Assembly: GCA_964526645.1 (NCBI GenBank)
Contig: CAZGJN010000019.1
Span: 1-64,000 of the forward strand
DNA: 64,000 nt
Source of the DNA: JADJNW01 sp964526645
GTDB lineage: Bacteria; Bacteroidota; Bacteroidia; Chitinophagales; Saprospiraceae
Direction: 5' to 3'
Within the stretch, counting starts at the first letter, position 1; the number at the start of each line of letters is the position of its first letter. A program made the position numbers and the translations under genes. Shown piece by piece: positions 17,666-27,287 of the stretch. The notes below the pieces were generated by a model. That model had not been told where the DNA came from, searched no databases, and saw only the letters and a program-made list of their open reading frames with translations.

Positions 17666-19180
17666 CTATGAATTGGCTTCTGCCAACATTTTTTTACCTG
17701 CCTCAATAACATCTTCGATTGTGCCTTTCAAGTTAAATGCAACTTCCGGATATTCATCCATTTCGCCATCCATGATCATATTGAATCCACGAATGGTTTC
17801 CTCAATTGGCACCATCACACCTGGGATACCAGTAAATTGTTCAGCAACGTGGAAAGGCTGCGACAAAAAGCGCTGCACCCGACGTGCCCGATGCACTACC
17901 ATTTTGTCTTCTTCTGATAATTCTTCCATACCCAGAATGGCGATGATATCTCGCAATTCATTATATCGCTGTAGGATATTTTTCACTCTTTGTGCACAGC
18001 TGTAATGTGCCTCACCAATAATAGCTGGATCGAGAATGCGCGAGGTGGAATCAAGTGGATCCACAGCAGGGTAGATACCCAGTGCCGCGATTTTGCGGCT
18101 CAATACGGTTGTAGCATCCAAGTGTGCAAAAGTAGTAGCCGGCGCAGGGTCTGTCAAATCATCTGCCGGCACATACACTGCTTGAACCGAAGTAATCGAA
18201 CCCCGTTTCGTAGAGGTGATACGCTCCTGCATAAGCCCCATCTCTGTTGCGAGTGTGGGTTGGTAGCCTACCGCTGAAGGCATCCGACCTAACAATGCCG
18301 ACACCTCCGAACCCGCTTGCGTGAAGCGGAAAATATTGTCAATAAAAAATAGGATATCCCGCCCACCATTAGGATCGCTCAAATCCCCATCGCGATAGTA
18401 TTCTGCTACGGTAAGTCCTGACAATGCCACACGGGCACGCGCGCCGGGGGGTTCGTTCATCTGTCCGAATACAAAGGTTGCTTGTGAGTTTTTCAAAGCC
18501 TCCGGATCAACACTCGACAAATCCCAGCCACCATGGTGAAGGCTTTCCATGAACTTATCCCCATATTTGATGATGCCTGCTTCAATCATTTCGCGCAACA
18601 GGTCATTCCCCTCGCGGGTCCGTTCACCTACGCCTGCAAATACAGAAATTCCTTCGTATCCCTTAGCAATATTATTAATTAATTCCTGAATCAACACGGT
18701 TTTGCCTACTCCGGCACCCCCAAACAAACCAATTTTTCCACCCTTGAGGTATGGTTCTATCAAATCAATAACTTTGATCCCCGTGTACAGCACTTCTTTT
18801 TCTGTAGAAAGCTCCTCATAGGTAGGCGGCTTGCGGTGAATCGGGGCAGATTTTTCCTTGGATACTGCGCCTAAGCCATCAATTGGTTCTCCTACCACAT
18901 TGAATAAGCGCCCTTTGATTGCCTCTCCAATAGGCATAGTAATTTCCTTTCCTGTATCAATGACCTCTGTACCTCGCATCAAACCATCCGTAGAGTCCAT
19001 GGCAATCGCTCGAACGCTATCCTCGCCGAGGTGTTGCTGTACTTCCAAAACAAGAGTTTCTCCACTAGGTCTTTTCACTTCCAGGGCACTATAAATTTCA
19101 GGAAGCACAGAATGTTCTCCTTCAAAACTTATATCCACTACAGGCCCAATAATTTGCTTGACGTATCCGATATTTGCCAT
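17666..19180 (-). CDS. atpD: F1Fo ATP synthase beta subunit
   Basis: The catalytic subunit of F1, 504 residues. Walker A is GGAGVGKTV near residue 155, followed by GERTREGNDL, the ALSGLTVAEYYRD region and the DELSEED-like loop as GMEELSEEDK near the C-terminus. The length is slightly above the E. coli subunit, normal for Bacteroidota. The alpha, gamma, delta and Fo genes are not next to it, consistent with the split atp loci of this phylum. A well-formed promoter lies at 19230-19258. atpC follows on the same strand. Confidence 0.97.
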   Translation of the reverse strand: MANIGYVKQIIGPVVDISFEGEHSVLPEIYSALEVKRPSGETLVLEVQQHLGEDSVRAIAMDSTDGLMRGTEVIDTGKEITMPIGEAIKGRLFNVVGEPIDGLGAVSKEKSAPIHRKPPTYEELSTEKEVLYTGIKVIDLIEPYLKGGKIGLFGGAGVGKTVLIQELINNIAKGYEGISVFAGVGERTREGNDLLREMIEAGIIKYGDKFMESLHHGGWDLSSVDPEALKNSQATFVFGQMNEPPGARARVALSGLTVAEYYRDGDLSDPNGGRDILFFIDNIFRFTQAGSEVSALLGRMPSAVGYQPTLATEMGLMQERITSTKRGSITSVQAVYVPADDLTDPAPATTFAHLDATTVLSRKIAALGIYPAVDPLDSTSRILDPAIIGEAHYSCAQRVKNILQRYNELRDIIAILGMEELSEEDKMVVHRARRVQRFLSQPFHVAEQFTGIPGVMVPIEETIRGFNMIMDGEMDEYPEVAFNLKGTIEDVIEAGKKMLAEANS

Positions 19181-19229
19181 ATTAAACTAGAATATTTGAA
19201 AATAACAATAGGTTCTCAAAAAATCGGTG

Positions 19230-19258
19230 CAAAGATAATCGTTCGCCTTGATTATCAA
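19230..19258 (-). promoter_or_regulatory. Promoter of atpD
   Basis: On the minus strand: TTG (19258-19256), 18 bases, then TATCTTTG (19237-19230). This fits the Bacteroidota sigma-ABfr pattern. The predicted start site near 19223 leaves a ~43-base leader before the atpD ATG. Confidence 0.6.
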
Positions 19259-19445
19259 AAGAAAAATGCAATTTTGAATAGGTCACACAACTGTAAAAAA
19301 CAGTAGCCCTAGGGGGTATTGCTTACTTTGAAATGGGCAATTTCCAAAAAAATGAAAATAAATTTTTGGCTTTCGCTGATTTTAGAATAAAATTTTGCAT
19401 TCTTGACAAAAATCCGATTTCATAACTTTCTTCGAAAACTGAAAA

Positions 19446-20114
19446 ATGGCGTGGCAACAATTGGTCAAAACAGCATTACTTGGCATAGAAAATAGTCAAT
19501 TGCCCGAAACGGTACTTCAAGTGCTACAGGCGAAAGGCATCCGTACGGAAGCAGACCCCGCGATGGTGCTGCTGGAAGGAGCGGCTGTCTTTTGGCAACT
19601 GCAAAAGGCTGGTTTTTTGTTGCAAAGCTATGAAGGCAATTTCCCAGAACCGGCTGCTTTTGCAACACAAAAGTATTGCACGCCTGCTGCGGGGTCATGC
19701 CTTGCGTTCATGCTCCATGGTTTTCACAAAAAAGCCATACCTGAGTTTTTTTATCGTTTAAAATTAAACCAGCAAATTTTATTACCAGAACTGCTGCCAG
19801 CATTATTCAAATCGAGTATTCGCAGCAAAGGGCTCTGGAATCTGGCGCGGCCGCATATCGGCGCACACGGCGAGTGGCTGCTGCAACAAAATCCGGAGTG
19901 GCAAGTTTTGGTAAAAAGAGCAACCGAGCAACCACCAGTCTTTGAATACCATGATCATTTGAACGATCCCGAAGAAGGTATGTATTACTGCTTTCCGCAA
20001 AAACTGGAAATGTTGCATCAGTCTTACGCCGAACAATCGAATCGCCGAGATTGGCAAACAGCGCATTTCTTGGACATCCTTTCTTTTCGAATCAACATGC
20101 TTAAAGCTTTGTAA
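19446..20114 (+). CDS. DUF5691-like protein, short version
   Basis: A 222-residue protein. The N-terminal MAWQQLVKTALLGI and the segment HIGAHGEWLLQQNPEWQVLV resemble the start and the repeat-like core (R..G.WL...NP.W..L) of DUF5691 proteins, and the end (HFLDILSFRINMLKAL) resembles their C-terminus. DUF5691 proteins are, from memory, about twice this length, so the middle and C-terminal helical repeats seem to be lost. The stop is 2 bp before the MoxR ATPase start, so they are certainly co-transcribed. Function is unknown; related loci pair DUF5691, MoxR, DUF5682, VWA and SWIM proteins. The family call is moderately secure. Confidence 0.6.
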   Translation: MAWQQLVKTALLGIENSQLPETVLQVLQAKGIRTEADPAMVLLEGAAVFWQLQKAGFLLQSYEGNFPEPAAFATQKYCTPAAGSCLAFMLHGFHKKAIPEFFYRLKLNQQILLPELLPALFKSSIRSKGLWNLARPHIGAHGEWLLQQNPEWQVLVKRATEQPPVFEYHDHLNDPEEGMYYCFPQKLEMLHQSYAEQSNRRDWQTAHFLDILSFRINMLKAL

Positions 20115-20116
20115 AA

Positions 20117-21199
20117 ATGAGCCAAACGATCCTTCGTCCTTTCGCTGAAGCTGCTTATGCACACGAGCTGGAAGCACTGGCAAAAACGGATATATACCCT
20201 CGCCCCACCCAATGGAAGCTATCCCCCTGGGCAGTGGTTACTTACTTGTTGGGTGGAAAATTAGACAACGGTATTGAAATCGAACCCAAGTATTTTGGCA
20301 ATCGGCGCTTGATAGAAATCGCAGTGGCTACCCTTGCCACAGATCGCGCTTTGCTGCTAATAGGAGTGCCTGGAACGGCGAAAACCTGGGTCTCCGAGCA
20401 CCTGGCAGCGGCTATTTCCGGAGATTCCACGGCACTGGTGCAAGGCACAGCCGGATTGAACGAAGAAGCCATTCGGTATGGCTGGAATTACGCCAAACTA
20501 CTATCGGAGGGCCCTGGTTTTGATGCCATTGTACCCAGCCCAATCATGACCAGTATGCAGCAGGGCAAAATAGCTCGCATCGAAGAATTGACCCGCATTC
20601 CTTCGGATGTACAGGATACCCTGATTACCATTCTTTCTGAAAAAATGTTGCCAATTCCAGAGTTGAACACTACACTCCAGGCAGTGCAGGGTTTTAATAT
20701 TATCGCTACTGCCAATGATCGGGATAAAGGCATCAACCAGCTATCCAGTGCTTTGCGCCGCCGATTTAACACCGTGGTGATGCCATTGCCAACTTCACTG
20801 GAAGAGGAGGTTCAAATTGTAAAAAATCGGGTAGAAAAAATGGGGCAATCCCTGCAGGGCATAAAAGAAGCAACCCCCATTGCCGAAATTCAACGTTTAG
20901 TGACCATTTTCCGGGAATTGCGCAACGGCAAAACAGAAGACGGCAAAACCAAACTCAAATCGCCCAGCAGCACACTTAGCACCGCGGAAGCGATTTCTGT
21001 TATCAACAATGGGCAAGTATTGGCTCTGCATTTCGGCAAAGGCAATATCAGGGCGGAGGACATTGCAGCGAGCCTGGGCAGCACCATCATCAAAGATACT
21101 ACACAAGATAAAATCGTTTGGCAGGAATACCTCGAGTTAGTCGTCAAAAAGCGCGAAGGATGGAAGGATTTGTACGAGGCTTGCAAAGTTTTACTTTGA
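20117..21199 (+). CDS. MoxR-type AAA+ ATPase
   Basis: A 360-residue AAA+ ATPase. Walker A GVPGTAKT is near residue 84, Walker B is the degenerate-looking ARIEELTR, sensor 1 is IIATANDRDKGIN and the arginine-finger region is SALRRRF. These fit the MoxR/RavA clade, whose members remodel or insert cofactors into partner proteins, usually together with a VWA-domain protein. The gene sits between DUF5691-like and DUF5682 genes (2-bp and 26-bp gaps) in one operon. No VWA gene is adjacent. The likely role is a chaperone-type motor for the DUF5682 protein; this is inference. Confidence 0.85.
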   Translation: MSQTILRPFAEAAYAHELEALAKTDIYPRPTQWKLSPWAVVTYLLGGKLDNGIEIEPKYFGNRRLIEIAVATLATDRALLLIGVPGTAKTWVSEHLAAAISGDSTALVQGTAGLNEEAIRYGWNYAKLLSEGPGFDAIVPSPIMTSMQQGKIARIEELTRIPSDVQDTLITILSEKMLPIPELNTTLQAVQGFNIIATANDRDKGINQLSSALRRRFNTVVMPLPTSLEEEVQIVKNRVEKMGQSLQGIKEATPIAEIQRLVTIFRELRNGKTEDGKTKLKSPSSTLSTAEAISVINNGQVLALHFGKGNIRAEDIAASLGSTIIKDTTQDKIVWQEYLELVVKKREGWKDLYEACKVLL

Positions 21200-21225
21200 A
21201 CCCGCAGTAACTATTTTAATAACCA

Positions 21226-23466
21226 ATGGTAAATGTATTTGGCATAAGGCACCATGGTCCGGGTTCGGCCAAAAGCTTAGTAAAGGCACTGGAAGCATTC
21301 CAGCCAGATTGCATTTTAATTGAAGCTCCCGCTGATGCGCAAGAGATGATAAAACACATTAATGATGAAGAATTAGTAATGCCCGCAGCTATTTTGTTGT
21401 ATGCTGCTACAAATTTTCAGCAGACCGCTTACTTCCCTTTTGCAACATTTTCGCCTGAGTGGCAAGCCATTGTATTTGGACGAAAGCATCAACTTTCAAT
21501 ATCTTTTATAGATTTGCCGATGGCGCGCCTTTTCTGCTGGCGTGAAAAAAAACCAACGGAAGCCTTCATTAGCTCAGCCCCTGCTGAACCGAACAAGCCG
21601 TTTATACACGATCCCATCTCTTACATTGCCCAGTTAGCTGGTTATACCGATAGCGAACGCTGGTGGGAGGTCACTTTCGAGCAAACAGAAAACGACATTG
21701 CCATCTTCGAAACCATACTGGAAATGATGGGCACCCTGCGCGAGGTACTCCACCGTTCGGAAACAGAAGAAACCCTCCTGCGCGAAGCACACATGCGCCA
21801 GTCCATCCGCCAAGCGGCGCGGCAATTCCAAAAAATTGCGGTCGTGTGTGGTGCCTGGCATGCGCCGGTTTTGCATCGCTGGCAGGATTTTAAAAAACAG
21901 GATGATGAACAGCGCTTAAAAGCATTACCAAAAGGAAATACCCAAGCCACCTGGATCCCCTGGAGCTATGAGCGCCTTGCGTTTCAGGCCGGCTATGGTG
22001 CAGGAGTGCTTTCGCCTGCTTGGTATGAATTGTTGTTCGACGATTGGAAAAATGCAGGTACCATCTGGCTGACGGTCGTTGCACAATTGCTGCGCACAGA
22101 AAAGCTGGATGCTTCAGCAGCTGATGTACTGGAAGCAAATCGTTTGGCAAATGCCCTCGCTACGCTCCGGGGGCGTGCCATTCCCGGAATAGACGAATTG
22201 CAGGAAGCGGCTGTTACGGTTATTTGCAAAGGAGAAGAAAAATGGTTGGAACTCATCCAAAAAAAAGCCATTATTGGGCAGAAAGTAGGGCATATTCCAA
22301 ATAAAATTGCCTCGCTTATTCAACAAGACTTTGAAAAAACGATCAAGTCACTTCGTCTCACTAAAGAATACCAGTCTGTTGACCCGGTCGGAAAAAAATT
22401 AGATCTACGCAAAGACCATGATCGCGCCGTCAGTTATTTGCTGCATCGTTTGCTGCTTTTGGATATTCCCTTCGGTGAGTTGCAAACAACCCCCGAAACA
22501 GCGAAGGGCAGTTATTGGGAAATCTGGACGCTCAAATGGCAGCCCGATTTTTCGATCCATCTCATAGAAGCCGGCATGTGGGGCAGCACCATTTCTGATG
22601 CAGCTTTCGCGCTTGCTATTGAAAAAGCACAAAAAACAAGCGATTTGTCCAAGCTCACTGCGCTCGCGCAGGATGTACTCAATGCGGATTTGCCCAAAGC
22701 CATAGCACCGCTACTCCAAAAATTGCAAGATGTAGCCGCGCTCACAAAAGATGTCTTACAACTCATGGATAGCCTGCAACCGATGGTGTCAATCATAAAA
22801 TACGGCAATGTGCGAAAAACCGATGCCCTTGTAGTAGAACAATTGGTGATGCAGATTATACCTCGTATTTGTATTGGCTTACCAGGACTTTGTATCGGAA
22901 TTGATGAAGAATTATCCAGCTTCATTTTCAAAAAACTAATTGTGGCACACCATTCCATCTATCTGCTGAACCAAAAAGAACAAAACAACAACTGGTTACA
23001 AGCATTAATAGAAATTAGCAGACAGGCAGCGTCGAATGAGCGGTTGCGAGGCTTGTGCATTCGGTTATTGTTTGATAAAAACGCAATCAGTACACTCGAA
23101 ACCAATGCTGCGCTGCGATTGGCGCTTTCTCCTGGTCAAAACCAATTCGGTATTGCTCATTGGCTGGAGGGCTTTTTATACGGCAGTGGCTTGGTGTTAA
23201 TACACAATCCGCCCTTCTGGCAGATTTTAGATGACTGGTTGTCCGAGTTGCCTATGGCGGAGTTTGAAGTGATATTACCCGTTTTGCGTCGGGCTTTCAC
23301 TGATTTTTCTACCGCCGAAAGAGAACAAATGTTGCGATTGGCACGGCAAACACCGGCTTCGGGAGCAATTGCGCCAGAGCAAGAAACAATAGACCAAGCG
23401 CGCGCTGCCCAAGTATTGCCTACGGTTTTGCAATTATTAAACCCTGGAGATTTAAAGAGAAATTAA
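21226..23466 (+). CDS. DUF5682 family protein, TIKI/TraB/EreA-like hydrolase fold (predicted)
   Basis: A 746-residue protein. The N-terminus VFGIRHHGPGSAKSL and LIEAPADAQ match DUF5682. Four elements typical of the TIKI/TraB/EreA/ChaN superfamily can be placed: G6-x-x-H9, E33, an R186-E-x-x-M190 helix and G209-A-W-H212. That suggests a metal-dependent hydrolase domain in residues 1-~230, followed by ~500 residues of helical, repeat-like sequence. No signal peptide is present, so it is likely cytosolic. It is the last gene of the DUF5691-MoxR-DUF5682 operon and is followed by terminators at 23582 and 23729. Substrate unknown. Confidence 0.8.
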   Translation: MVNVFGIRHHGPGSAKSLVKALEAFQPDCILIEAPADAQEMIKHINDEELVMPAAILLYAATNFQQTAYFPFATFSPEWQAIVFGRKHQLSISFIDLPMARLFCWREKKPTEAFISSAPAEPNKPFIHDPISYIAQLAGYTDSERWWEVTFEQTENDIAIFETILEMMGTLREVLHRSETEETLLREAHMRQSIRQAARQFQKIAVVCGAWHAPVLHRWQDFKKQDDEQRLKALPKGNTQATWIPWSYERLAFQAGYGAGVLSPAWYELLFDDWKNAGTIWLTVVAQLLRTEKLDASAADVLEANRLANALATLRGRAIPGIDELQEAAVTVICKGEEKWLELIQKKAIIGQKVGHIPNKIASLIQQDFEKTIKSLRLTKEYQSVDPVGKKLDLRKDHDRAVSYLLHRLLLLDIPFGELQTTPETAKGSYWEIWTLKWQPDFSIHLIEAGMWGSTISDAAFALAIEKAQKTSDLSKLTALAQDVLNADLPKAIAPLLQKLQDVAALTKDVLQLMDSLQPMVSIIKYGNVRKTDALVVEQLVMQIIPRICIGLPGLCIGIDEELSSFIFKKLIVAHHSIYLLNQKEQNNNWLQALIEISRQAASNERLRGLCIRLLFDKNAISTLETNAALRLALSPGQNQFGIAHWLEGFLYGSGLVLIHNPPFWQILDDWLSELPMAEFEVILPVLRRAFTDFSTAEREQMLRLARQTPASGAIAPEQETIDQARAAQVLPTVLQLLNPGDLKRN

Positions 23467-23581
23467 CCTCGCCTTAATTTTCAATTCAATTTCAAGTAGA
23501 ATCTTTGCACCGAAAATGTTGATTTCTTGCTGTCATTTTCTCTCACGATGCTAATCTTTCCTGCAATCTAAAGTCGCTTTT

Positions 23582-23622
23582 ATATCGGGGTTTTATCGCT
23601 CGATGAGACCCTGATATTTTTT
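23582..23622 (+). terminator. Terminator of the DUF5691/MoxR/DUF5682 operon
   Basis: ATATCGGGGT (23582-23591) pairs with ACCCTGATAT (23608-23617) with one G-U; the loop holds an inner ATCG/CGAT pairing; six T follow. It lies ~115 bp after the operon's last stop. Confidence 0.75.
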
Positions 23623-23728
23623 AATCCAAACTTAACCGATCCTTAAAATTCAGTTCACAAGTATTGTGGAGCTTTACTGCAATATAAATAGTATCCTATA
23701 CTGTAGCCCTATAATATCATCAGTATCT

Positions 23729-23762
23729 GGCTATGCGATCAAAGGCATAGCCTTTTTATTTT
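23729..23762 (+). terminator. Second + strand terminator, touching the convergent gene
   Basis: GGCTATGC (23729-23736), 8-base loop, GCATAGCC (23745-23752), then TTTTTATTTT. The T-run contains the stop codon of the convergent minus-strand gene. Confidence 0.75.
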
Positions 23763-25384
23763 GCCAAAATCACTTGCTGGGTTTGTATTTTTCCTTCACT
23801 TTGCAACACGAGCCAGTAGCTACCACCGGGCAAACCGCCAACAGGCATGAACTGGCAATCCTGGCAATACCGAATGGATTTTCCTTCCGAATTGAATAAG
23901 CGCAATTCAAAGTTTTTGAGGCTGGTCTGGATGCGAATTTCTGTTTTTGCTGGGTTGCTGAGCAATTGGAATAAGCGCGATTCCTGCTGTGGGGCGTTCA
24001 AGTTGGTCAGTGGATTTCCCAGCGTTGCTAAAAAAATATCAAAATCACTGTCTGCCAATTGCGTATTGCCATCAAAATTTATTGCACCTAAAAAACTGCC
24101 GCCCAACACTACTTCATCAAATTGATTTACAATGACTTGCGAAGCAAAAGCACCGTTGTTTGAGCGTATATCTTTTGCCCAAATAGCATTGAAGTTCTTA
24201 TCCAAGCCAATTAGAAAGCTGCCAAATCCAGCGCCAGCTTGAAATTGATAGCCATCAATATTCATCGTACCCTGATAAAAACCACTCACAATGATTTGGT
24301 TATTGGCATAAGCAATGGCTGTTGCTTGTTGCAATTGGCTTCCGCCTAAAGCCCTGGCGCGAAGCGGATTCCCCGAAGGATCGTACATCGCCACAAAAAA
24401 ATCTGCAAAGCCAGAGCTGCTCTGAATCTGCAAAGTTTCTCCCAGGCGCATCACACCGACAAAGTACCCCGTCAGATAGATCGAATCATTTTCATCAAGC
24501 GTCAGGGCTACGGCATCGTCATCCTGTACGCCACCCGCTTTTTTTGCCCAAAGCAGCGCCCCGTTTTGGTCAAACCGCGCTACAAAAACATCCCGATCAA
24601 AAGTATTGGCAGTGAGTACGGTGGTGTTAAATTGCGTAGTGTCATTAAAAAACCCTGCTACCACAGCATCTCCGCCAGCAGTAATGCCCATAGCCGTACC
24701 CCTTGTATCGCCGCGGTAACCGGCGCGCGTAGCCCAACAAAAATCACCAGTAGCACTAAATTTAGCGACAAACAAATCCGTTTTTCCTTTTGCTACCAAT
24801 ATTGTATCGGCGATAAAAAGAGAATCCGAAAAAAAACCAGCGAGAAAAATATTATTATCGAAATCGCAAGCGACTTCAGCCATGCCTTTGAGCACGCCGC
24901 CATCAAGGCTTTTTGCCCACAAAACGCGCCCATTCGCATTGAATTTTGCAATGAAGCCTGCTTTGGGGTTGCGCTTTGCCAGGATTTTCAGGGTATCAAA
25001 ATCACCCTCTATCCAATACGTTCCAGTGAGTAGCAAATGACCATTTCCATCCACTGCAATGTCTGCCACTTCGTCATCTAGGGTACTACCCATGCGCTTT
25101 GCCCAGGGGGTATCGCCTGTTTTGAACAAAAAAATATCTTCCTCGCCTTTGGATTGCAATGTCTGGTCGGTATAGCTGAATGTTTTATCAAAAGTGCCTA
25201 CCACAAAATTATTTCCTTGTGCATCCAACTCCAATCCGTCGCAAGTTTCGTTACCACTTCCTCCAAAAATCGAAATCCTTTGCCATCTTTGCCCTTCCGC
25301 AGATGAGCCGGATAGCAACAATAGTAAAAAGATGTGCAGTTTTATTATGTCAAAAAGGCTAATTGATGCGTTCAAGATTTTCAA
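23756..25384 (-). CDS. Secreted SBBP-type beta-propeller protein with T9SS sorting domain
   Basis: A 542-residue protein with an N-terminal membrane-spanning signal (LHIFLLLLLSGSSAEG) and about nine repeats of ~45 residues of the type 'GNNFVVGTF... DIFLFKTG... WAKRMGST', the SBBP (seven-bladed beta-propeller) pattern. The C-terminal ~75 residues (LLSNPAKTEIRIQTS, FNSEGKSIRY, LPGGSYWLVLQ, TQQVILAK) form a T9SS type A sorting domain. It should be exported across the outer membrane and attached or released. Ligand and role are unknown. It is divergent from the TPR lipoprotein gene, 21 bp away. Confidence 0.85.
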   Translation of the reverse strand: MKILNASISLFDIIKLHIFLLLLLSGSSAEGQRWQRISIFGGSGNETCDGLELDAQGNNFVVGTFDKTFSYTDQTLQSKGEEDIFLFKTGDTPWAKRMGSTLDDEVADIAVDGNGHLLLTGTYWIEGDFDTLKILAKRNPKAGFIAKFNANGRVLWAKSLDGGVLKGMAEVACDFDNNIFLAGFFSDSLFIADTILVAKGKTDLFVAKFSATGDFCWATRAGYRGDTRGTAMGITAGGDAVVAGFFNDTTQFNTTVLTANTFDRDVFVARFDQNGALLWAKKAGGVQDDDAVALTLDENDSIYLTGYFVGVMRLGETLQIQSSSGFADFFVAMYDPSGNPLRARALGGSQLQQATAIAYANNQIIVSGFYQGTMNIDGYQFQAGAGFGSFLIGLDKNFNAIWAKDIRSNNGAFASQVIVNQFDEVVLGGSFLGAINFDGNTQLADSDFDIFLATLGNPLTNLNAPQQESRLFQLLSNPAKTEIRIQTSLKNFELRLFNSEGKSIRYCQDCQFMPVGGLPGGSYWLVLQSEGKIQTQQVILAK

Positions 25385-25405
25385 CAGATTTTAAAAGGAT
25401 TAACA

Positions 25406-26410
25406 ATGCGACCTACTTTTGTAACGATATTGTGCTTAGCTTTGTTTGTTGTTGGTTTGAGCAGTTGTGGTAACAAAACGACTGAGACGAATCAAATGAC
25501 TTCCACTGGCGATCCAGCTATTGACCAATTGAGCCAACAAATAGCCAATAATCCCAATGACCCTTCTCTTTATGCGGCGCGTGCAGGGCTTTTTTATGAA
25601 AAAGAAGGCTACGATGAAGCGATTCAAGACTTAAGCAAAGCCCTTTCACTGGATTCGACGAATGTAGAGTATCTGCACGTCCTCTCTGATGTGTATCTGG
25701 ACTACTACAAATCCCGCCAGGCACTGGAAACGATGGAAAAAGCGCTGGCATTCTATCCAGATAGGATTCCTACACTTTTGAAAATGAGCAAATTACAACT
25801 GATTTTAAAAAAATATGAAGACTCGATGCGCTCCATTGACAAAGTGCTGCGCTTAGACCCCCAAAACGCCGATGCCTATCTCTTGTTTGGTATGAATTTC
25901 AAAGAAATGGGCGACACCCTGCGTTCCATCAATAGTTTCCAAAAAGCTACAGAATTAGACCCTGATCTGATTGATGCCTGGATTAACCTGGGGCAATTGC
26001 ATGCTGCCTTAGGCAATAAAATTGCGGGGCGCTTTTTTGACAATGCAATTCTGATTGATCCTCAGCATATAGAAGCCATTCACGCCAAAGCAATCTACCT
26101 GGCTGATAAAAACGATCTGCTGGGTGCGATTGAATTGTATAAAAAAATCAATACCATAGACCCGCAATACGAAGAAGCTTACTACAATGCAGGCTTGCTC
26201 TACCTCGATTTGGACTCCATCCCGCAGGCGCATCGCCAATTTGATATTGCAGTACGCGTGAATCCTGTTTTTGTGCAAGGCTATTATTTTAGGGGGCTTG
26301 CTTCCGAATTGCAAGGGCATACTGCACAAGCAAAAGCAGATTATGAGCAAGCACTGCGCCTGTCACCTGAATTCAAACAAGCGCAGGAAGCACTCAATCA
26401 ACTGAATTAA
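25406..26410 (+). CDS. TPR-repeat lipoprotein
   Basis: A 334-residue protein. A signal peptide ends in V-G-L-S-S-C21, a lipobox. Residues ~35-330 are about eight tetratricopeptide repeats (PNDPSLYAARAGLFYEKEGYDEAI, then repeated Y..G....G...A...Y..A L.LDP patterns). TPR lipoproteins act as scaffolds for envelope protein complexes; the partner is unknown. The 3' end overlaps the convergent mevalonate kinase gene by 17 bp. Confidence 0.88.
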   Translation: MRPTFVTILCLALFVVGLSSCGNKTTETNQMTSTGDPAIDQLSQQIANNPNDPSLYAARAGLFYEKEGYDEAIQDLSKALSLDSTNVEYLHVLSDVYLDYYKSRQALETMEKALAFYPDRIPTLLKMSKLQLILKKYEDSMRSIDKVLRLDPQNADAYLLFGMNFKEMGDTLRSINSFQKATELDPDLIDAWINLGQLHAALGNKIAGRFFDNAILIDPQHIEAIHAKAIYLADKNDLLGAIELYKKINTIDPQYEEAYYNAGLLYLDLDSIPQAHRQFDIAVRVNPVFVQGYYFRGLASELQGHTAQAKADYEQALRLSPEFKQAQEALNQLN

Positions 26411-27287
26411 CACGGAGATAAGATACCGTGCCGTAGGTTTTTAGAAAAGCCTGAAAGCCCTGCCAATCCTGGGTGCAGCCGAGGATGAAACCGCCGCCGC
26501 CCGCACCGCAGAGTTTCAAGCTGAAAAGCGCGGTGTCCAACCCCTGTTGCCAAAGTGTTTGAAAAGATAGCGGAATCATTTCCCTAAAATGCGTCAATTG
26601 TAAGTGACTAATGCTGGCTACTGCTTGGCTGCACGCCGCCCAGTTCGCATCTAAAAAAGCTCGGATCGCCTCGTTTACAGCAGGTACGAGGGTCTCCTTC
26701 ACCATTGCGCCAATGGTAGCATCCCTGCATTTTTCCGAAAAAAAGTGAATCCATTCGCTTGCTTGCCTCGCGATACCAGTATCGAGTAGAAATAGGGTAA
26801 AGTCAGCAGCAAAGCGCGGCAAAGAAACAGCTGCAATTTGCCCTTGCGGATGGATCAAAACAGGTTGGCTAAGATAGGAGATCAGCGGGTCTGTACCGGA
26901 ACTGGCGCCATGAAAAAAGCGTTCCATCTGAGCCAAAGTACTTTTAAGTTCCTGAAAACGAGCAGCATCCTCAGCTGGTATTTTCTGATAGGCATAGGAA
27001 TCGTACAAAGCGGCGCAGAGCGCTCCCGAACTCCCCAAACCATAACCCACTGGAATGTTGGAATCAAAATAAAGTCCTTTGGACAAGTCAGTTTTAAAAT
27101 CTGCTACCCTTAATTCGTGTTGTAAATCCGACCCTTGCAGATACTCTGCAAAAGCCACAAGCCGCTGATCCACAGCCTGTCCATACTGCCATTGCCCAAA
27201 AAATCGGGGGAAAGGCATGGCTAATGCCTGCGAACCACTCAGCACGGTATGTTCTCCAAAAAGCAACAATTTAGAAGCGTATCTCAT
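26394..27287 (-). CDS. GHMP kinase, mevalonate kinase-like
   Basis: A 297-residue kinase. The N-terminal SKLLLFGEHTVLSGSQALAMP matches mevalonate kinases, the ATP loop is VGYGLGSSGALCAAL (GHMP motif 2), and motif 3 is KLCGAGGGGFILG near the C-terminus. Mevalonate kinase phosphorylates mevalonate for isoprenoid synthesis; several Bacteroidota use that pathway. No other mevalonate gene is in the window, so a related GHMP substrate cannot be excluded. It overlaps the upstream CYTH gene by 4 bp, so the two are translationally coupled. Confidence 0.82.
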   Translation of the reverse strand: MRYASKLLLFGEHTVLSGSQALAMPFPRFFGQWQYGQAVDQRLVAFAEYLQGSDLQHELRVADFKTDLSKGLYFDSNIPVGYGLGSSGALCAALYDSYAYQKIPAEDAARFQELKSTLAQMERFFHGASSGTDPLISYLSQPVLIHPQGQIAAVSLPRFAADFTLFLLDTGIARQASEWIHFFSEKCRDATIGAMVKETLVPAVNEAIRAFLDANWAACSQAVASISHLQLTHFREMIPLSFQTLWQQGLDTALFSLKLCGAGGGGFILGCTQDWQGFQAFLKTYGTVSYLRVNSVD

